From Spirosoma endophyticum (GTDB lineage: Bacteria; Bacteroidota; Bacteroidia; Cytophagales; Spirosomataceae), in contig NZ_FOLQ01000007.1 in assembly GCF_900112365.1 (NCBI RefSeq), forward strand, positions 62,001 to 126,000: a stretch of 64,000 nucleotides of DNA, written 5' to 3'. This document shows, piece by piece, positions 9,390 to 19,693 of the stretch. The notes under the pieces were generated by a model. It was not told the origin of the DNA, ran no database searches, and worked only from the letters and a program-made list of their open reading frames with translations. Position 1 is the first letter of the stretch; each line of letters begins with the position of its first letter. A program made the translations under genes and the position numbers.

Positions 9390-10060
9390 TTAGTATCCGA
9401 TACCACCGTACCGCCTTTTATTCGGATGATACGTTGGGTACGGGAGGCTAATTCCATATCGTGCGTAACGAGAACAAGCGTCGTACCGGCTTCCCGGTTG
9501 AGTTCAAAAAGCAAGTCTACCACAGTCGCGCTGGTGTCCGCATCTAGATTGCCAGTTGGTTCGTCGGCGAAAAGCAATTTTGGACGATTGGAAAAGGCTC
9601 TTGCCAGCGAGACACGTTGCTGTTCTCCTCCTGACAATTGACTTGGATAATGATGCCCTCGCTGCCCTAAGCCGACGCGTTCAAGCAAGGCCTGCGCCGA
9701 TTTGGCAGCTCCTTTTTCTCCGCGTAATTCCAGAGGAACCATCACATTTTCGAGAGCCGTGAGCGTGGGCAGCAGTTGAAAATTCTGAAAAATAAACCCA
9801 ACGTGCTGATTACGTAGCGCTGCCCGCTGATCCTCATTGAGCGTATCCAGACGAACATCGTTGAGGTAAACGCTGCCCGACGAGGCTCGGTCTAATCCTG
9901 CACACAAGCCCAGCAAGGTAGTTTTTCCACTGCCCGACGGCCCGACAATGGCGAACGTATCACCGGGTTCGAGCGTGAAATTGACACCGTGCAGAACAGT
10001 CAGCTCACGACCTCCACTTGAGTAGGTTTTAGTAAGATCTTCGACGCGCAGAATACTCAT
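9359..10060 (-). CDS. ABC exporter ATP-binding subunit (YbbA/LolD type)
   Basis: This 233-residue ATPase energises the FtsX-like permease encoded next to it. Walker A is GPSGSGKTT at 40-48, the Q-loop lies at FQNFQ near 91, the signature is LSGGEQQRV at 142-150, Walker B is LLFADEP near 162-168, and the switch His is in VTHD near 199. The MacB/LolD family match is clear. The last ten residues, KERKNERVNE, are encoded by one arm of an intergenic-type palindrome, so the natural C-terminus has probably been replaced or extended by the repeat. It lies 64 bases upstream of the permease ATG on the same strand, and divergent from the esterase gene. Confidence 0.95.
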   Translation of the reverse strand: MSILRVEDLTKTYSSGGRELTVLHGVNFTLEPGDTFAIVGPSGSGKTTLLGLCAGLDRASSGSVYLNDVRLDTLNEDQRAALRNQHVGFIFQNFQLLPTLTALENVMVPLELRGEKGAAKSAQALLERVGLGQRGHHYPSQLSGGEQQRVSLARAFSNRPKLLFADEPTGNLDADTSATVVDLLFELNREAGTTLVLVTHDMELASRTQRIIRIKGGTVVSDTKERKNERVNE

Positions 10061-10089
10061 GGAACAAAAACAGGTTGATACTACTTGAG

Positions 10090-10153
10090 TTAAACACAGA
10101 GAACATAGAGAGACATCACAGCCTTTGTGTCATTCCTTTACCTCTGTGTTTAA
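10090..10153. repeat. ACAGAG-family palindrome in divergent promoter region
   Basis: TTAAACACAGAG (10090-10101) pairs with CTCTGTGTTTAA (10142-10153), and more ACATAGAGAG-type sequence lies between the arms. It belongs to the same family as the elements at 10909-10964 and 34961-35053. It lies between two divergent genes, so it cannot be a simple terminator. Confidence 0.75.
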
Positions 10154-10176
10154 AGTAACTAACCGCTTCAATCTTT

Positions 10177-10896
10177 ATGAAGTTCTTGAAAACCCGCCAA
10201 ATGGCCTATTCAATGATAAACGGGCTATTGCTGCTCTTAACGGTCTGGGGATGTGGGTCATCTGGTACCAAAACTGAATCAAAATTGGCGTCTGAATCAG
10301 CTAATGCTACGTCAGCAGCCGCCAAAACGGCTGCTCCTTCAACAAAACAAACTGTGTTGTTTTACGGGAACAGCCTCACGGCGGGCTATGGTGTCGAGCC
10401 AACGCAGGCGTTCCCAGCCTTGATAGGTAAAAAAATTGACTCCGTTGGATTGAACTACAGCGTTGTCAATGCCGGACTGAGTGGCGAAACGACGGCCGGG
10501 GGCAAAAGCCGAATTGGTTGGGTCATGCGCAAACCCGTAGCGGTCTTCGTACTCGAACTGGGCGGGAACGATGGCCTCCGTGGACTGCCGCTGGCGGCTA
10601 CCCGACAGAATCTGCAAGCCATTATCGACACCGTGCGACTGAAAAGTCCACAGGCAACTATTGTATTGGCCGGGATGCAGATTCCACCCAATATGGGCAC
10701 GAGTTATACGCGGGAATTTCGGGGGCTATTCAAGGAACTCGCCGATAAGAACAAGCTGGTCCTGATTCCGTTTCTGCTCGAAGGCGTTGGGGGGATTCCT
10801 AAACTAAATCAGCCGGATGGCATTCACCCAACACCCGCTGGCCATAAGATAGTGGCCAACACCGTCTGGAACGTACTACAGCCACTGCTGAAATAA
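10177..10896 (+). CDS. GDSL/SGNH-hydrolase lipoprotein esterase (TesA type)
   Basis: This is a periplasmic-side lipase/esterase of the SGNH family, 239 residues. A lipobox ending VWGC puts the lipidated Cys at residue 26, followed by a Ser/Ala-rich linker to about 57. Block I is FYGNSLTAGYG with the nucleophile Ser66; Asn replaces the usual Asp before it. Block III is GGNDGLRG near 127, and block V is PDGIHPT near 222, supplying the Asp and His. The pairing with a divergent ybbA/ybbP-type exporter matches the E. coli tesA-ybbA-ybbP neighbourhood and suggests a joint role with lipids or acylated compounds. The exact substrate is unknown. Confidence 0.92.
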   Translation: MKFLKTRQMAYSMINGLLLLLTVWGCGSSGTKTESKLASESANATSAAAKTAAPSTKQTVLFYGNSLTAGYGVEPTQAFPALIGKKIDSVGLNYSVVNAGLSGETTAGGKSRIGWVMRKPVAVFVLELGGNDGLRGLPLAATRQNLQAIIDTVRLKSPQATIVLAGMQIPPNMGTSYTREFRGLFKELADKNKLVLIPFLLEGVGGIPKLNQPDGIHPTPAGHKIVANTVWNVLQPLLK

Positions 10897-10908
10897 GGGG
10901 GATTAAAT

Positions 10909-10964
10909 ACAAAGGCACAGAGAACACAGAGTTTTGATCTTCTTTGTGTTCTCTGTGCCTTTGT
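10909..10964. terminator. ACAGAG-family palindrome between convergent genes
   Basis: ACAAAGGCACAGAGAACACA (10909-10928) is perfectly complementary to 10945-10964, giving a 20-bp stem with a 16-base loop. It sits between the converging esterase and tamL genes and would work as a bidirectional terminator. The sequence is one of three members of an ACAGAG-rich repeat family in this window. Confidence 0.75.
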
Positions 10965-10973
10965 GTTTAAAAA

Positions 10974-13406
10974 TCAAAATGGGTAGCCGACTGCAATGTT
11001 AAGGATCAGGTTTTGTTTTCGCCAGTCAGTGCTACCGAAGTCAATGAGCTTTGTGACCCATTCACTGCCGTTCGTTTTGTAGGGTTTGCGCAGGGGTGTA
11101 GCCAGGTCGAAACGTACCAGGAAATACGATAAATCGATTCGAAGGCCAATGCCGGTTCCGATAGCTATCTGCTTGTAAAAATTAGAGGAAAATGTTTCTA
11201 CGTCGCCTTCGAAGTTTGGAAGGTTGTAATACGTCCATACGTTACCCGCATCAACAAATACAGCGCCCTCTAGGTATTTCGTGAATTTTGCCCGTATCTC
11301 CGTATTCGCTTCCAGTTTAATGTCGCCCCCGCCGTCCTGAAAAGCAGGCAGGTTGCGAAGCGTATCGCGGGTGAATAAGCCTGGCCCAATGGCGCGGGGA
11401 CGGAATGCCCGGATGCTGTTGCTACCGCCCACAAAATATTGCTTGGTAAACGGTAATTGGTAGCCATTGGAATTGCCATAGGGAAGGCCAAGACCCGCAA
11501 AAAAACGGTTTGCCCACGTAACGCTTTTGGTCAACTTACGGTAAAATCGGGCATCGGCATCTACCCGAAAGTATTGCGCATAAGGAACACCAAAAATGCC
11601 ATTCCTTGGATCAGTTTCTAACGGTTTACGGAAGAACAGGCTTGCTACGTTACCTGCCACTTCGGCATTGGCATTAAACCGAAACGTATTGGGCGAGGTT
11701 GAACGGGGCGACGAATTATAGTTAAACGAATATAACGAGCTCAGTATAAGCTGGTCGGAATTAAAAACAGTGGTTATGTATTGTTGCTTAACAATTTGTG
11801 AAATGGCTGTATCAGCCAGAATTTCATATACACGATCGCCGACACTATTAAGTGGCACATAAACGTAGTTTGCACTCAAGGGTATAAACGTGTGCTCAAC
11901 CTGCTGGCTCTGACGCCAGGAATAACCAAACGTTGTTTGGAAGGAATTGATCCGGTATAAACCACCCCGAATGATCGTTTGATAGCCCAGCGTTACGTTG
12001 GTTTTGGGAAGCGCCTGCCGCTGATCGTAATTGAAGCGTACGGGACTCACCAGGCGGGGAAAACTTAGGACACCTTCGAGTCCTAAGCGGTAATTTGTTA
12101 TGCCCTGCGTACCGGCACCTACCTGAAATTCAATCCCGGCGGTACCATTGATGGTCAAGAGTTCGGCGCGCCTGAGCGTGTTTCGATTGCGCCAGCTAAG
12201 CGTAAGCTGCGTACCATTGAAGTTGTTAGACCGTGAGGTAAAGTCGGGCTCCAGGCGAATGGATTTCGCCGGATAAGGTGTCAGGTAATAATGCACATCC
12301 AATACAGCCGAATCGCCCTGCTGGTCGGGGTCAAAGCGGTTTCGGACAAACTTGAAAGCGCCCACATTAATAAAGCGAGAAAGCGTTAAATCCTGCGCCC
12401 GGCTGTTGTAGCGTCTGCCGGGTTGCACCGTCATGATGTCACGGAATAACTTCGGATTGAAAATACGGGTAGAATCAACGATCCTAAAACGCTCATTGGT
12501 TTGATAAGCCCGGCGTTTGTTGGTGTCCTGCTGGGCGGTAGACAGATTATAATTTGGGTAGATAAATACGTCGCGGATGGTATACGGTACGGCAGCTGCG
12601 TCAGGTACATCGGGCTTGATATACACGAAGAGCGAGGTGCGGTGTTTTACCGAATCATTATTGGCCAGCACACCCAAATAATCAGGTAAAAAGTAATAAA
12701 AGCCCCGTTGCTTAATAAACTGACTGATACGTTCCCGCTCTATTTTAATATTATCCAGGCTGTAAGGATCGCCCTTTTTCAGCACTGTTCGTCGGCCCGA
12801 AGCGCGTAAGGCTTTCCGAACGTCAGACGAATCGACGATAAAGGCCACCGAGTCGATGCGGTACCGGGGCATAACATCAACCTCATAAACACCCCGTGCT
12901 TTGTATCCACTTTCTTTTAACGATCCCGTTGCGTTGGAGCCAAAGTAACCGTCATTCTGAAGGGTCGCTTTCCAGACGGGGATGTTCGACGTAATGGCTT
13001 TTGCACTTGCCAGAACGGGTTCTTCGCCAAATTTTTTCCGAAACCAGGCTCGAAAACCATTCTTTTTCGGCTCGCCAAATAAGTAATATAAGCCGACTTT
13101 GTAAGGAAAGCCAAAGAGCTGTTTGTTAGGCTTAGGACGGGCTAGTGTGGCTAACTGCTCCTGAATGGCTTCTTTCTCGTTTTCAGTAACGGTTGAATCG
13201 GCATTGAGCTTGATGTCCGTTCCCATGTACAGCCGTTCATTAGCAGGCAAGTGTTTGCCAATATTACAACTGTTGAGTAGAACCGCCAGAAGCAAAATGC
13301 CAACAGACGTGGGAAATCGGTAAAAGGCACGATAGGGCGATTCAGGTTGTTTTGCCACTAGGACGAACAACCCTATACGACCAATTATGCTTGATAGGTA
13401 CTTCAT
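10974..13406 (-). CDS. TamL, outer membrane TamA-like lipoprotein
   Basis: This is an Omp85-family outer membrane assembly factor, 810 residues. The long N-terminus ends in LLNSC, a lipobox with Cys47, so it is a lipid-anchored TamA relative. That is the form called TamL in Bacteroidota. POTRA-like sequence follows (about 150-380), then a C-terminal 16-strand-type barrel with the late motifs FVGGSNSIRAFRPRAIGPG near 660 and EANTEIRAKF near 705. The last residue is Phe, as expected for an Omp85 signal. It lies 6 bases downstream of tamB on the same strand, so the two form a translocation and assembly module linking inner and outer membranes. Confidence 0.93.
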   Translation of the reverse strand: MKYLSSIIGRIGLFVLVAKQPESPYRAFYRFPTSVGILLLAVLLNSCNIGKHLPANERLYMGTDIKLNADSTVTENEKEAIQEQLATLARPKPNKQLFGFPYKVGLYYLFGEPKKNGFRAWFRKKFGEEPVLASAKAITSNIPVWKATLQNDGYFGSNATGSLKESGYKARGVYEVDVMPRYRIDSVAFIVDSSDVRKALRASGRRTVLKKGDPYSLDNIKIERERISQFIKQRGFYYFLPDYLGVLANNDSVKHRTSLFVYIKPDVPDAAAVPYTIRDVFIYPNYNLSTAQQDTNKRRAYQTNERFRIVDSTRIFNPKLFRDIMTVQPGRRYNSRAQDLTLSRFINVGAFKFVRNRFDPDQQGDSAVLDVHYYLTPYPAKSIRLEPDFTSRSNNFNGTQLTLSWRNRNTLRRAELLTINGTAGIEFQVGAGTQGITNYRLGLEGVLSFPRLVSPVRFNYDQRQALPKTNVTLGYQTIIRGGLYRINSFQTTFGYSWRQSQQVEHTFIPLSANYVYVPLNSVGDRVYEILADTAISQIVKQQYITTVFNSDQLILSSLYSFNYNSSPRSTSPNTFRFNANAEVAGNVASLFFRKPLETDPRNGIFGVPYAQYFRVDADARFYRKLTKSVTWANRFFAGLGLPYGNSNGYQLPFTKQYFVGGSNSIRAFRPRAIGPGLFTRDTLRNLPAFQDGGGDIKLEANTEIRAKFTKYLEGAVFVDAGNVWTYYNLPNFEGDVETFSSNFYKQIAIGTGIGLRIDLSYFLVRFDLATPLRKPYKTNGSEWVTKLIDFGSTDWRKQNLILNIAVGYPF

Positions 13407-13412
13407 AGTAAA

Positions 13413-16400
13413 TTAATTCAGCGAGGGGCCGTTCGATGACCGCCGGAAAATGTCGGTCAGGGTGTTATAGTCTAACGTAATGACGAAGCCAACGCCTGTC
13501 TCAATAATATAACCATCCAATACGGCCTGGTAGTCATTTCGCCGGTAAGCCCGTAGCACGTATCGCCCATCGCGCGATACGTTGTAGTTCACGGATATGT
13601 TATCGAACACCTGGTTGGGGTTAGCCGTCCCTGTTGTGTTCTCCAGGACAAAGTTTTTTCCGACCGATACGGTTACCCGACCTTCCAGAAAGCTTCGTGA
13701 AAGGCCCACATTCAGGTCCGTACGGGCACCCGTACCCCCGCTATTACTGGCGATGTTATTCTCCGATAATAAATTAAAGTCTACGTCAAAGCCTTTTAGA
13801 ATACCCGAAGCCAGACGGCCCAACTGATCCGATATAAGTTTACTCACGCTACTCCGGGCAATGCCTTCCGCCTGCGAATTCAGACCAGAGTTAGACCCAG
13901 AGAAAAAATCAGAGGTGTTTTCGGGTAAGAATCGGCTCAGAATCAGCAACGCGAAAACCTGCTTGTTCATCTGCGACTCATCCTGACGTAGCGTTTTCAG
14001 CTTATTCTCGATCTGGGTACCAAATTCGCTCGACGCCGATGCACTGGTGTTATCCTCAACCTCTGGCAAGCGGATGTCAAAGCCCAGTTTCGGAGCGGCC
14101 AGGTTATTGCCGATGGTCAGTGCTACGTTGAATGGTAATTTCCGGTTAGCCGCGTTATTCGGCAACGTAGTGGACTCACTACCAATCAGGTCGGCAGGTG
14201 ATGTTGATACCTGATAAACAGCCGTGATGTTGATGTCGGCCTTGAGCGGATCACCCGAAAAACTGATGTATCCACCCTTCTGAATCTTAAACTGGCGCTT
14301 CAGCACCTGATACGTCAGGGAATATTCGCCCTCCGTCACGTCGTAACGACCTAGCACTGTCATCTGCCCGGCTGCATTGATACCCACATTAAGCTGAGCA
14401 TTGCCCCGCGCTCGCAGATAGTCGCCGTTGAGTTCATCGACAATGATGGTTAACTCCGATTTTTCGTCGGCTTCCAGATCGAGCGAGATGGTTGAATTGC
14501 TGAGCTGGTCGAACGCCAGCCGGGTTGTTTTTACGGTATCTGATTTAGGGCGATATATGTATTTCGCCAGTGCCAGCGAATCTTTGTTGTCGATAAACGT
14601 AACAATCTTGTTAGCCTCGGCCACATCCGTCGACTGGTCAGGCAGCACCATTGAAATTTTACTGCCCTCTTCGAGCTTGACTTTGCCATTTATGGATGCG
14701 TTGGAACCGGCACCCTTAATCCGCAGATCGGCACTGATAGACGCTTGGCCGTAGGCATAGTCATTATCTTTTCGGGCCGCATTCAACACCTCAAAATGGT
14801 CGGCCTGAACGCGTAGATTGTAGGCAGCGTTGGGTAGGTTTTTCAGGACAACCGTACCGTCAGTGGTTAAGATTCGATTCTGGCTGTCGCGAAGTTTGAA
14901 CTTGTCGAACGTAATAGTCTGACCCGAAAAGGCTAATTTCTCCTGATCGATATGGTACGTAGCGTTGAGCTGCTTGATGTTAAACGCTACGGAATCGAAC
15001 GCTACACTGCCATCCATTACTGGGTTATCGATGGCACCGGCAACGGTAAAGTCGCCCGTGAGTTGGCCTTTCGCCTGTCGAAGCTCCCCAAAGCTGAAGG
15101 CTTCGATCGTGCGTGCATCCAGCCGCTTCAGTTTAATGGCCAGATCGAGCGCTTGTTTAGCATTGGATGGATCATAAAACCCCGTGACACTAGCATCATT
15201 GTAAGTTCCCACCAGTGCTGTGTTGACACTGATACGTCCGTCACTACCGTTATTGAAACGAGCCGTAAGGTTGCCAATCGGTTTACTCATGACTTGTAAA
15301 CTATCGACGTAGATCGACCCCGTAAAGGCCAGATTACTAGTGGTACCCATGTAGTCGCGCACAATGATGGTCCCATTGAGCTGACCACTGGCCAATGTGG
15401 TGTCCTGATTGGCAAGCCTCGCCAGATTCGCCAGTTCAATGGCGCGGGCGGTAACCCGAATGGGAGCGTTGCCGTAGGGTTCTGTGTTACTTATTTCGAG
15501 CGATTGCTGGTCAGTTTCCAGGTGAATTCTATTGATCAATACGCCATCATTGCTATACTGAGCGTAACCGCTGGTATCCGTTTGCCAGCGCTGATAATTT
15601 GTTAACAAGCCATTGGGGGCAAACTGAAACCGGTAACTGGAGTCCACAACGCTGAGCGTGCCCGATAATCCATGCAAATCCTGATTGATCGAATCTTTAT
15701 TGACTACCGCAAACCGGAACTGGTTGTTGTCTGCCGTGCCCGTCAAATCCGTCTCGCGAATGGTGAGTCCTTTATATAATACGCCATTTACGCGCCCATT
15801 CACCAGCAACTGATTGTTGGCACCCCGCAACGCCAGGCTGCTTCCCTGTACCGTAATGGTATCATAAACAATAAGGCCGGATTGAAGGGTAGCCGAAAAA
15901 GTTGTATCGCGGCTACTGTCCAGATAAGCGTCCATCCTTACCGTATCCAAGCGGGTCAGTGCCGGAACGAACGCTTGAAGTAGTGGATTTTGGTACGCTT
16001 TTAACCCCAGCGTAAATGCGTGTGGCGGTGGAATTTTCTTGTATGTCAACGCAGGCAAGGCAATGTACTGGCTGAGTTCCCCCGCCACAATGTCGTAAAG
16101 CTGCGTGTACTCAAACTGCCCGTTCAGGCGCAGTTTGGCGCCCGGTAACCGGGCTACTACGTTCTTTGTCAACCCATCGGCTGATAGTTTGGCATACAGC
16201 GAATCGACCGGATAATCCTTTCCCTGTAACGTAACGACGGCGTCTCCTGCTGAAATCGTACCGACAGGTTTGGCCGGATCGGTCGAAGCCATATCCAGCA
16301 CAATTCTACCTTTAAGCGATAGCGGGTCTTTATACAGTTTAAGCTGTTGCAGATTCAACTCATTTATGACCGCTTCGCCCGCAACACTTGGGAAATCGCT

Positions 16401-18539
16401 TTGTAAACCCGCTTTAATATCCAGCGATAGGTTGGCATTGGGGTCTTTAAGGTTACCCACAAGTGTCAGATTGCCATTCGACAATTTTCCGTTGGCCACG
16501 AGGTTCTGGTACGTATAGCCGCTCAAATCCGCTGATTGTATGGCCAGATCAAAGTTGGTTGTCAGTGTTTTAACGTCAATGCCGCGACCATCGACCGTAG
16601 CGCGACCGGTTACTTTACCAACGGTGCCCGTTTGCTTTAGCCACTTGCCCGCATCGAACTCATTGAGATTGAGCGTTCCTTTATACGTCTGGTTTTTACC
16701 GGCTACGAATCCAGCCAATCGGCCATCGAAACCGGCGGTACCCCATTCCGTATTCAGCTTGGCATCTAAAATAAGATCGTTTAACTGACCATTGATTTTG
16801 CCCGTCAGTTTTAGCGAAGGTGGCAGCGCAATCGACGACGGAATTGACCCTTTCGGGGCCAGTTTATTGATGTCAGCTAACGTAGTGGTCGCTTCCTGCA
16901 CCGTCATATCTATGCCAAGATGATCGGGATCGGTTACGTTGGCCAAACGACCGCTGCCTCTAAGTTTCGTGCCGGATAACATTTCCAGCTCGACGCGCGG
17001 CAAATTTAACGCAGCCAACGTACCGGTCGCCTGAGCATTCGCTTTGAAAACACCTCCACGGTTTCCTGCGAAGGGTGGCGTATCGGCCAGAAATGGAGCC
17101 AGTTGCAGGACATCCTCTACCGACAACCGACTTTGGCGCAGATTGACCCGAACACCCACCCGTTTTGCAAAACGCGGGTCGCTCAACTGCCCCAGAGAAT
17201 CGTACCGTAGCACCATCTGGTCCCGAATGAGGGAGGTTGGCGTTTGAATGTAAAGCTTCGTCAGCGTCGTTGTCGTGTCGGTGTACAGGAGATTCCCATC
17301 GAGTTGCTGGAGCACAAATCCACTCGTCGCCCGGAAGCGACCTTTGCTAACCTGACCGCTGATACGTTGCCCACGCTTACCTAAATCCTGATAGACAAGA
17401 AAACGCCCATCAATGCCCAGATTCTGAAGGTCGAGGTGACTGTAGTCTAATCCCGTTTTCTGTCGGGGTGCCGTTTCGTCTTCATACCGAATGCGGTTAT
17501 CAGCAAAGCGGACATTGGTAAGTTTGGCTTGCCAGCCCGGTGCCCCGGTCTCTATAGTGGCTGGTGTTGAGGCTGTTGATGTAGTCGTTGTTGCTTTCTT
17601 TGCTGGCTTCGTTAAAATCGCGGTTATATCGCCCCCGGTTAACTCAAGCGATTTGATGCCAATTTTTTCGCCATCCAGGTAAAAATAATCGGATTCCATC
17701 GCCAGTCGCTCCGCACTGCCTTTTGTTTTGAAATCAGCCGTCTCCACCCGAACGTCCCATTTGGCGTTCCTGACCTGCCATTTCCCTAACCCCAGATCGA
17801 GCGTATCACCCGGTTTGCTGGGCGCGCTGGGGGGGGTTGGTAAGCCTTCGTAGAGCCGGGCGTAGGCATCTAACCCGTCCACATCGACACTCGACAGGTG
17901 ATATTTTGATTTGGCAACATCACTTTCACTGAATGTAGCCTGAAGCTTATTTACGTACGTATTGACGTCTGCCCCCGTCACATCATCTACGTACTTGATC
18001 CGAACGTCGGTGAGTGCAATCCCATTCAGATTGATGAGCATCGGAGTAGCCGCTGTGTCAACAGGTGCAGCGGGTCCCGCGGTCGTGAAGGCATCAACCA
18101 GGTATTGAAAATTGAACGTAGTGTCAGGTAAAGTGCGGCTGATATTCAGTCGAATATGTTCAAATTCGATCTGGTTTAGGGAAACGCGATTGTTGAGTAA
18201 CCCCCACATATCGAGGTCTACCCGCATCCGGCCGCCATTAATCAACGTATCGCCCTTGGGTGTCTGGAAAAATACATCTTCCAGTTCGAGCCAATCGGGA
18301 ATGGAATAACTAATGCGCCCAATATGGAACGGTGACTTTATTTTTCCGGCGAGGTACGAATTTACCTGTTTCGTTACGAATTGCTGACCCCAGGGGGTTG
18401 TAGTAACAAGCACTACAAAGCCCACGAGCAGCAGCACGATGGCAAGCAAACCAAGAAGAACACGAACAAGTAGCTTCGACACAATAAATGAATTTTCCGG
18501 CTGGGAGGAAACTAATTTAATGTTGCATCGGGGCAACAA
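13413..18539 (-). CDS. tamB: TamB-like inner membrane translocation/assembly protein
   Basis: This is a very large (1708-residue) AsmA/TamB-class protein that spans the periplasm and is thought to move lipids or help assemble outer membrane proteins with its Omp85 partner. A single N-terminal membrane helix (about 22-48) is followed by TPWGQQFVTKQVNSYL, typical of TamB. Long beta-rich repeats come next, and the DUF490 domain fills the last 450 residues, with EGEYSLTYQ, LTIGNN and NKQVFALLILSRF motifs. An internal GTG near residue 20 (VSKLLVRV) is an alternative start that would put the helix closer to the N-terminus. It is followed by tamL, and its upstream region faces terC divergently. Confidence 0.94.
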   Translation of the reverse strand: MLPRCNIKLVSSQPENSFIVSKLLVRVLLGLLAIVLLLVGFVVLVTTTPWGQQFVTKQVNSYLAGKIKSPFHIGRISYSIPDWLELEDVFFQTPKGDTLINGGRMRVDLDMWGLLNNRVSLNQIEFEHIRLNISRTLPDTTFNFQYLVDAFTTAGPAAPVDTAATPMLINLNGIALTDVRIKYVDDVTGADVNTYVNKLQATFSESDVAKSKYHLSSVDVDGLDAYARLYEGLPTPPSAPSKPGDTLDLGLGKWQVRNAKWDVRVETADFKTKGSAERLAMESDYFYLDGEKIGIKSLELTGGDITAILTKPAKKATTTTSTASTPATIETGAPGWQAKLTNVRFADNRIRYEDETAPRQKTGLDYSHLDLQNLGIDGRFLVYQDLGKRGQRISGQVSKGRFRATSGFVLQQLDGNLLYTDTTTTLTKLYIQTPTSLIRDQMVLRYDSLGQLSDPRFAKRVGVRVNLRQSRLSVEDVLQLAPFLADTPPFAGNRGGVFKANAQATGTLAALNLPRVELEMLSGTKLRGSGRLANVTDPDHLGIDMTVQEATTTLADINKLAPKGSIPSSIALPPSLKLTGKINGQLNDLILDAKLNTEWGTAGFDGRLAGFVAGKNQTYKGTLNLNEFDAGKWLKQTGTVGKVTGRATVDGRGIDVKTLTTNFDLAIQSADLSGYTYQNLVANGKLSNGNLTLVGNLKDPNANLSLDIKAGLQSDFPSVAGEAVINELNLQQLKLYKDPLSLKGRIVLDMASTDPAKPVGTISAGDAVVTLQGKDYPVDSLYAKLSADGLTKNVVARLPGAKLRLNGQFEYTQLYDIVAGELSQYIALPALTYKKIPPPHAFTLGLKAYQNPLLQAFVPALTRLDTVRMDAYLDSSRDTTFSATLQSGLIVYDTITVQGSSLALRGANNQLLVNGRVNGVLYKGLTIRETDLTGTADNNQFRFAVVNKDSINQDLHGLSGTLSVVDSSYRFQFAPNGLLTNYQRWQTDTSGYAQYSNDGVLINRIHLETDQQSLEISNTEPYGNAPIRVTARAIELANLARLANQDTTLASGQLNGTIIVRDYMGTTSNLAFTGSIYVDSLQVMSKPIGNLTARFNNGSDGRISVNTALVGTYNDASVTGFYDPSNAKQALDLAIKLKRLDARTIEAFSFGELRQAKGQLTGDFTVAGAIDNPVMDGSVAFDSVAFNIKQLNATYHIDQEKLAFSGQTITFDKFKLRDSQNRILTTDGTVVLKNLPNAAYNLRVQADHFEVLNAARKDNDYAYGQASISADLRIKGAGSNASINGKVKLEEGSKISMVLPDQSTDVAEANKIVTFIDNKDSLALAKYIYRPKSDTVKTTRLAFDQLSNSTISLDLEADEKSELTIIVDELNGDYLRARGNAQLNVGINAAGQMTVLGRYDVTEGEYSLTYQVLKRQFKIQKGGYISFSGDPLKADINITAVYQVSTSPADLIGSESTTLPNNAANRKLPFNVALTIGNNLAAPKLGFDIRLPEVEDNTSASASSEFGTQIENKLKTLRQDESQMNKQVFALLILSRFLPENTSDFFSGSNSGLNSQAEGIARSSVSKLISDQLGRLASGILKGFDVDFNLLSENNIASNSGGTGARTDLNVGLSRSFLEGRVTVSVGKNFVLENTTGTANPNQVFDNISVNYNVSRDGRYVLRAYRRNDYQAVLDGYIIETGVGFVITLDYNTLTDIFRRSSNGPSLN

Positions 18540-18799
18540 GGTTTCCCACCATAAACGCGTATAAGGGTAAATATGTTACTGATTGCCTCCAAAGCTACCA
18601 AATGTCCTTAAACATCTCCTATTTATGAACTCGGATTTTGCCTTTGAATAGTGTCTTTCAGGTTTGTATAACAACCCGGTAAAATTTACCACTCACTAGT
18701 ATTTACGCACCTTTCGTCCGTTTCGTGGCTCTTTCTTAAACAAGTTGTTGCAGACCCGGTCCGAAGCGGGTAATTTTGGCTTCCACTTCAGCTTAACCA

Positions 18800-19612
18800 A
18801 TGAGCGATCTCTTTACTGCTGCGTCCATTATCAGCTTACTTACCCTGACATTTCTAGAAATTGTTCTGGGTATTGATAACATCATTTTTATTTCCATTGC
18901 CGCCAATAAACTGGCTCGTCAGGATCAGGGCAAAGCCCGAAATATCGGCCTGGCGCTGGCCATGGGTTTCCGATTAGTGCTGCTACTGGGGATTTCATTT
19001 GTTATTTCCCTCAGCAAACCATTCACCCACATCGACGCAGGCTGGTTCAAAGCGGCCTTCACAGGCCAGAGCCTGATTCTATTCGCGGGTGGACTGTTTC
19101 TGCTCTACAAAGCTACCTCCGAAATTCACCACAAGCTGGAAGGTACTGACCATGAGGAACTGGAAGGTAGCACAAAAGGTAAATCGACCGTTTCGAGCGT
19201 AGTGACGCAAATTGCGATTACGAACATCGTTTTCTCGATTGACTCTATCCTGACGGCCATCGGTCTGACCCAGAATGTGACCATCATGATGATTGCCGTA
19301 GTGCTATCGATTCTAATCATGATGTTTTTTGCGGGTCCGGTAGGGTCATTTGTCAACGAACACCCCACCATTCAAATGCTGGGCCTGGCGTTCCTGATTA
19401 TGATCGGGTTCATGCTGGTGGCCGAGGGTGCGCATTTGTCGGAAGTTGTTATTTTCGATCAGGAAGTTGGTACCGTACCTAAAGGCTATCTGTATTTCGC
19501 TATCGCGTTCTCGCTGCTGGTCGAATTTCTCAATATCCGTCTCCGCAAGAAACAAACTCCCGTTCACCTGCATGAATACGACGGCCAGCCAGGTGAGGAT
19601 GGAATGATTTAA
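18800..19612 (+). CDS. TerC-family integral membrane protein
   Basis: A 270-residue polytopic membrane protein of the TerC/Alx family, linked in other bacteria to metal (especially manganese) efflux and tellurium resistance. Family motifs are visible: EIVLGIDNIIFI near 21, with the acidic residues inside membrane helices, and NIVFSIDSILTAIGLT near 145. There are about seven or eight hydrophobic segments and a charged, His-containing tail (TPVHLHEYDGQ). The only features upstream are the tamB start and a 260-base spacer with TTGCCTTTG, a loose match to the Bacteroidota -7 box. No metal regulator lies beside it. Confidence 0.92.
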   Translation: MSDLFTAASIISLLTLTFLEIVLGIDNIIFISIAANKLARQDQGKARNIGLALAMGFRLVLLLGISFVISLSKPFTHIDAGWFKAAFTGQSLILFAGGLFLLYKATSEIHHKLEGTDHEELEGSTKGKSTVSSVVTQIAITNIVFSIDSILTAIGLTQNVTIMMIAVVLSILIMMFFAGPVGSFVNEHPTIQMLGLAFLIMIGFMLVAEGAHLSEVVIFDQEVGTVPKGYLYFAIAFSLLVEFLNIRLRKKQTPVHLHEYDGQPGEDGMI

Positions 19613-19623
19613 ATAAAGCCAAC

Positions 19624-19683
19624 AGTCGATAGCCGTCAGTTTAATAGACCATAACTGAGACTGCTGACTGACGACTATCGACT
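19624..19683. repeat. GTCGATAG-family palindrome between terC and nuoN
   Basis: AGTCGATAGCCGTCAGT pairs with ACTGACGACTATCGACT with one wobble. The second member of this family lies at 40305-40368. Here it separates two same-strand genes and could terminate terC transcription. Confidence 0.7.
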
Positions 19684-19693
19684 AAAAACTATT

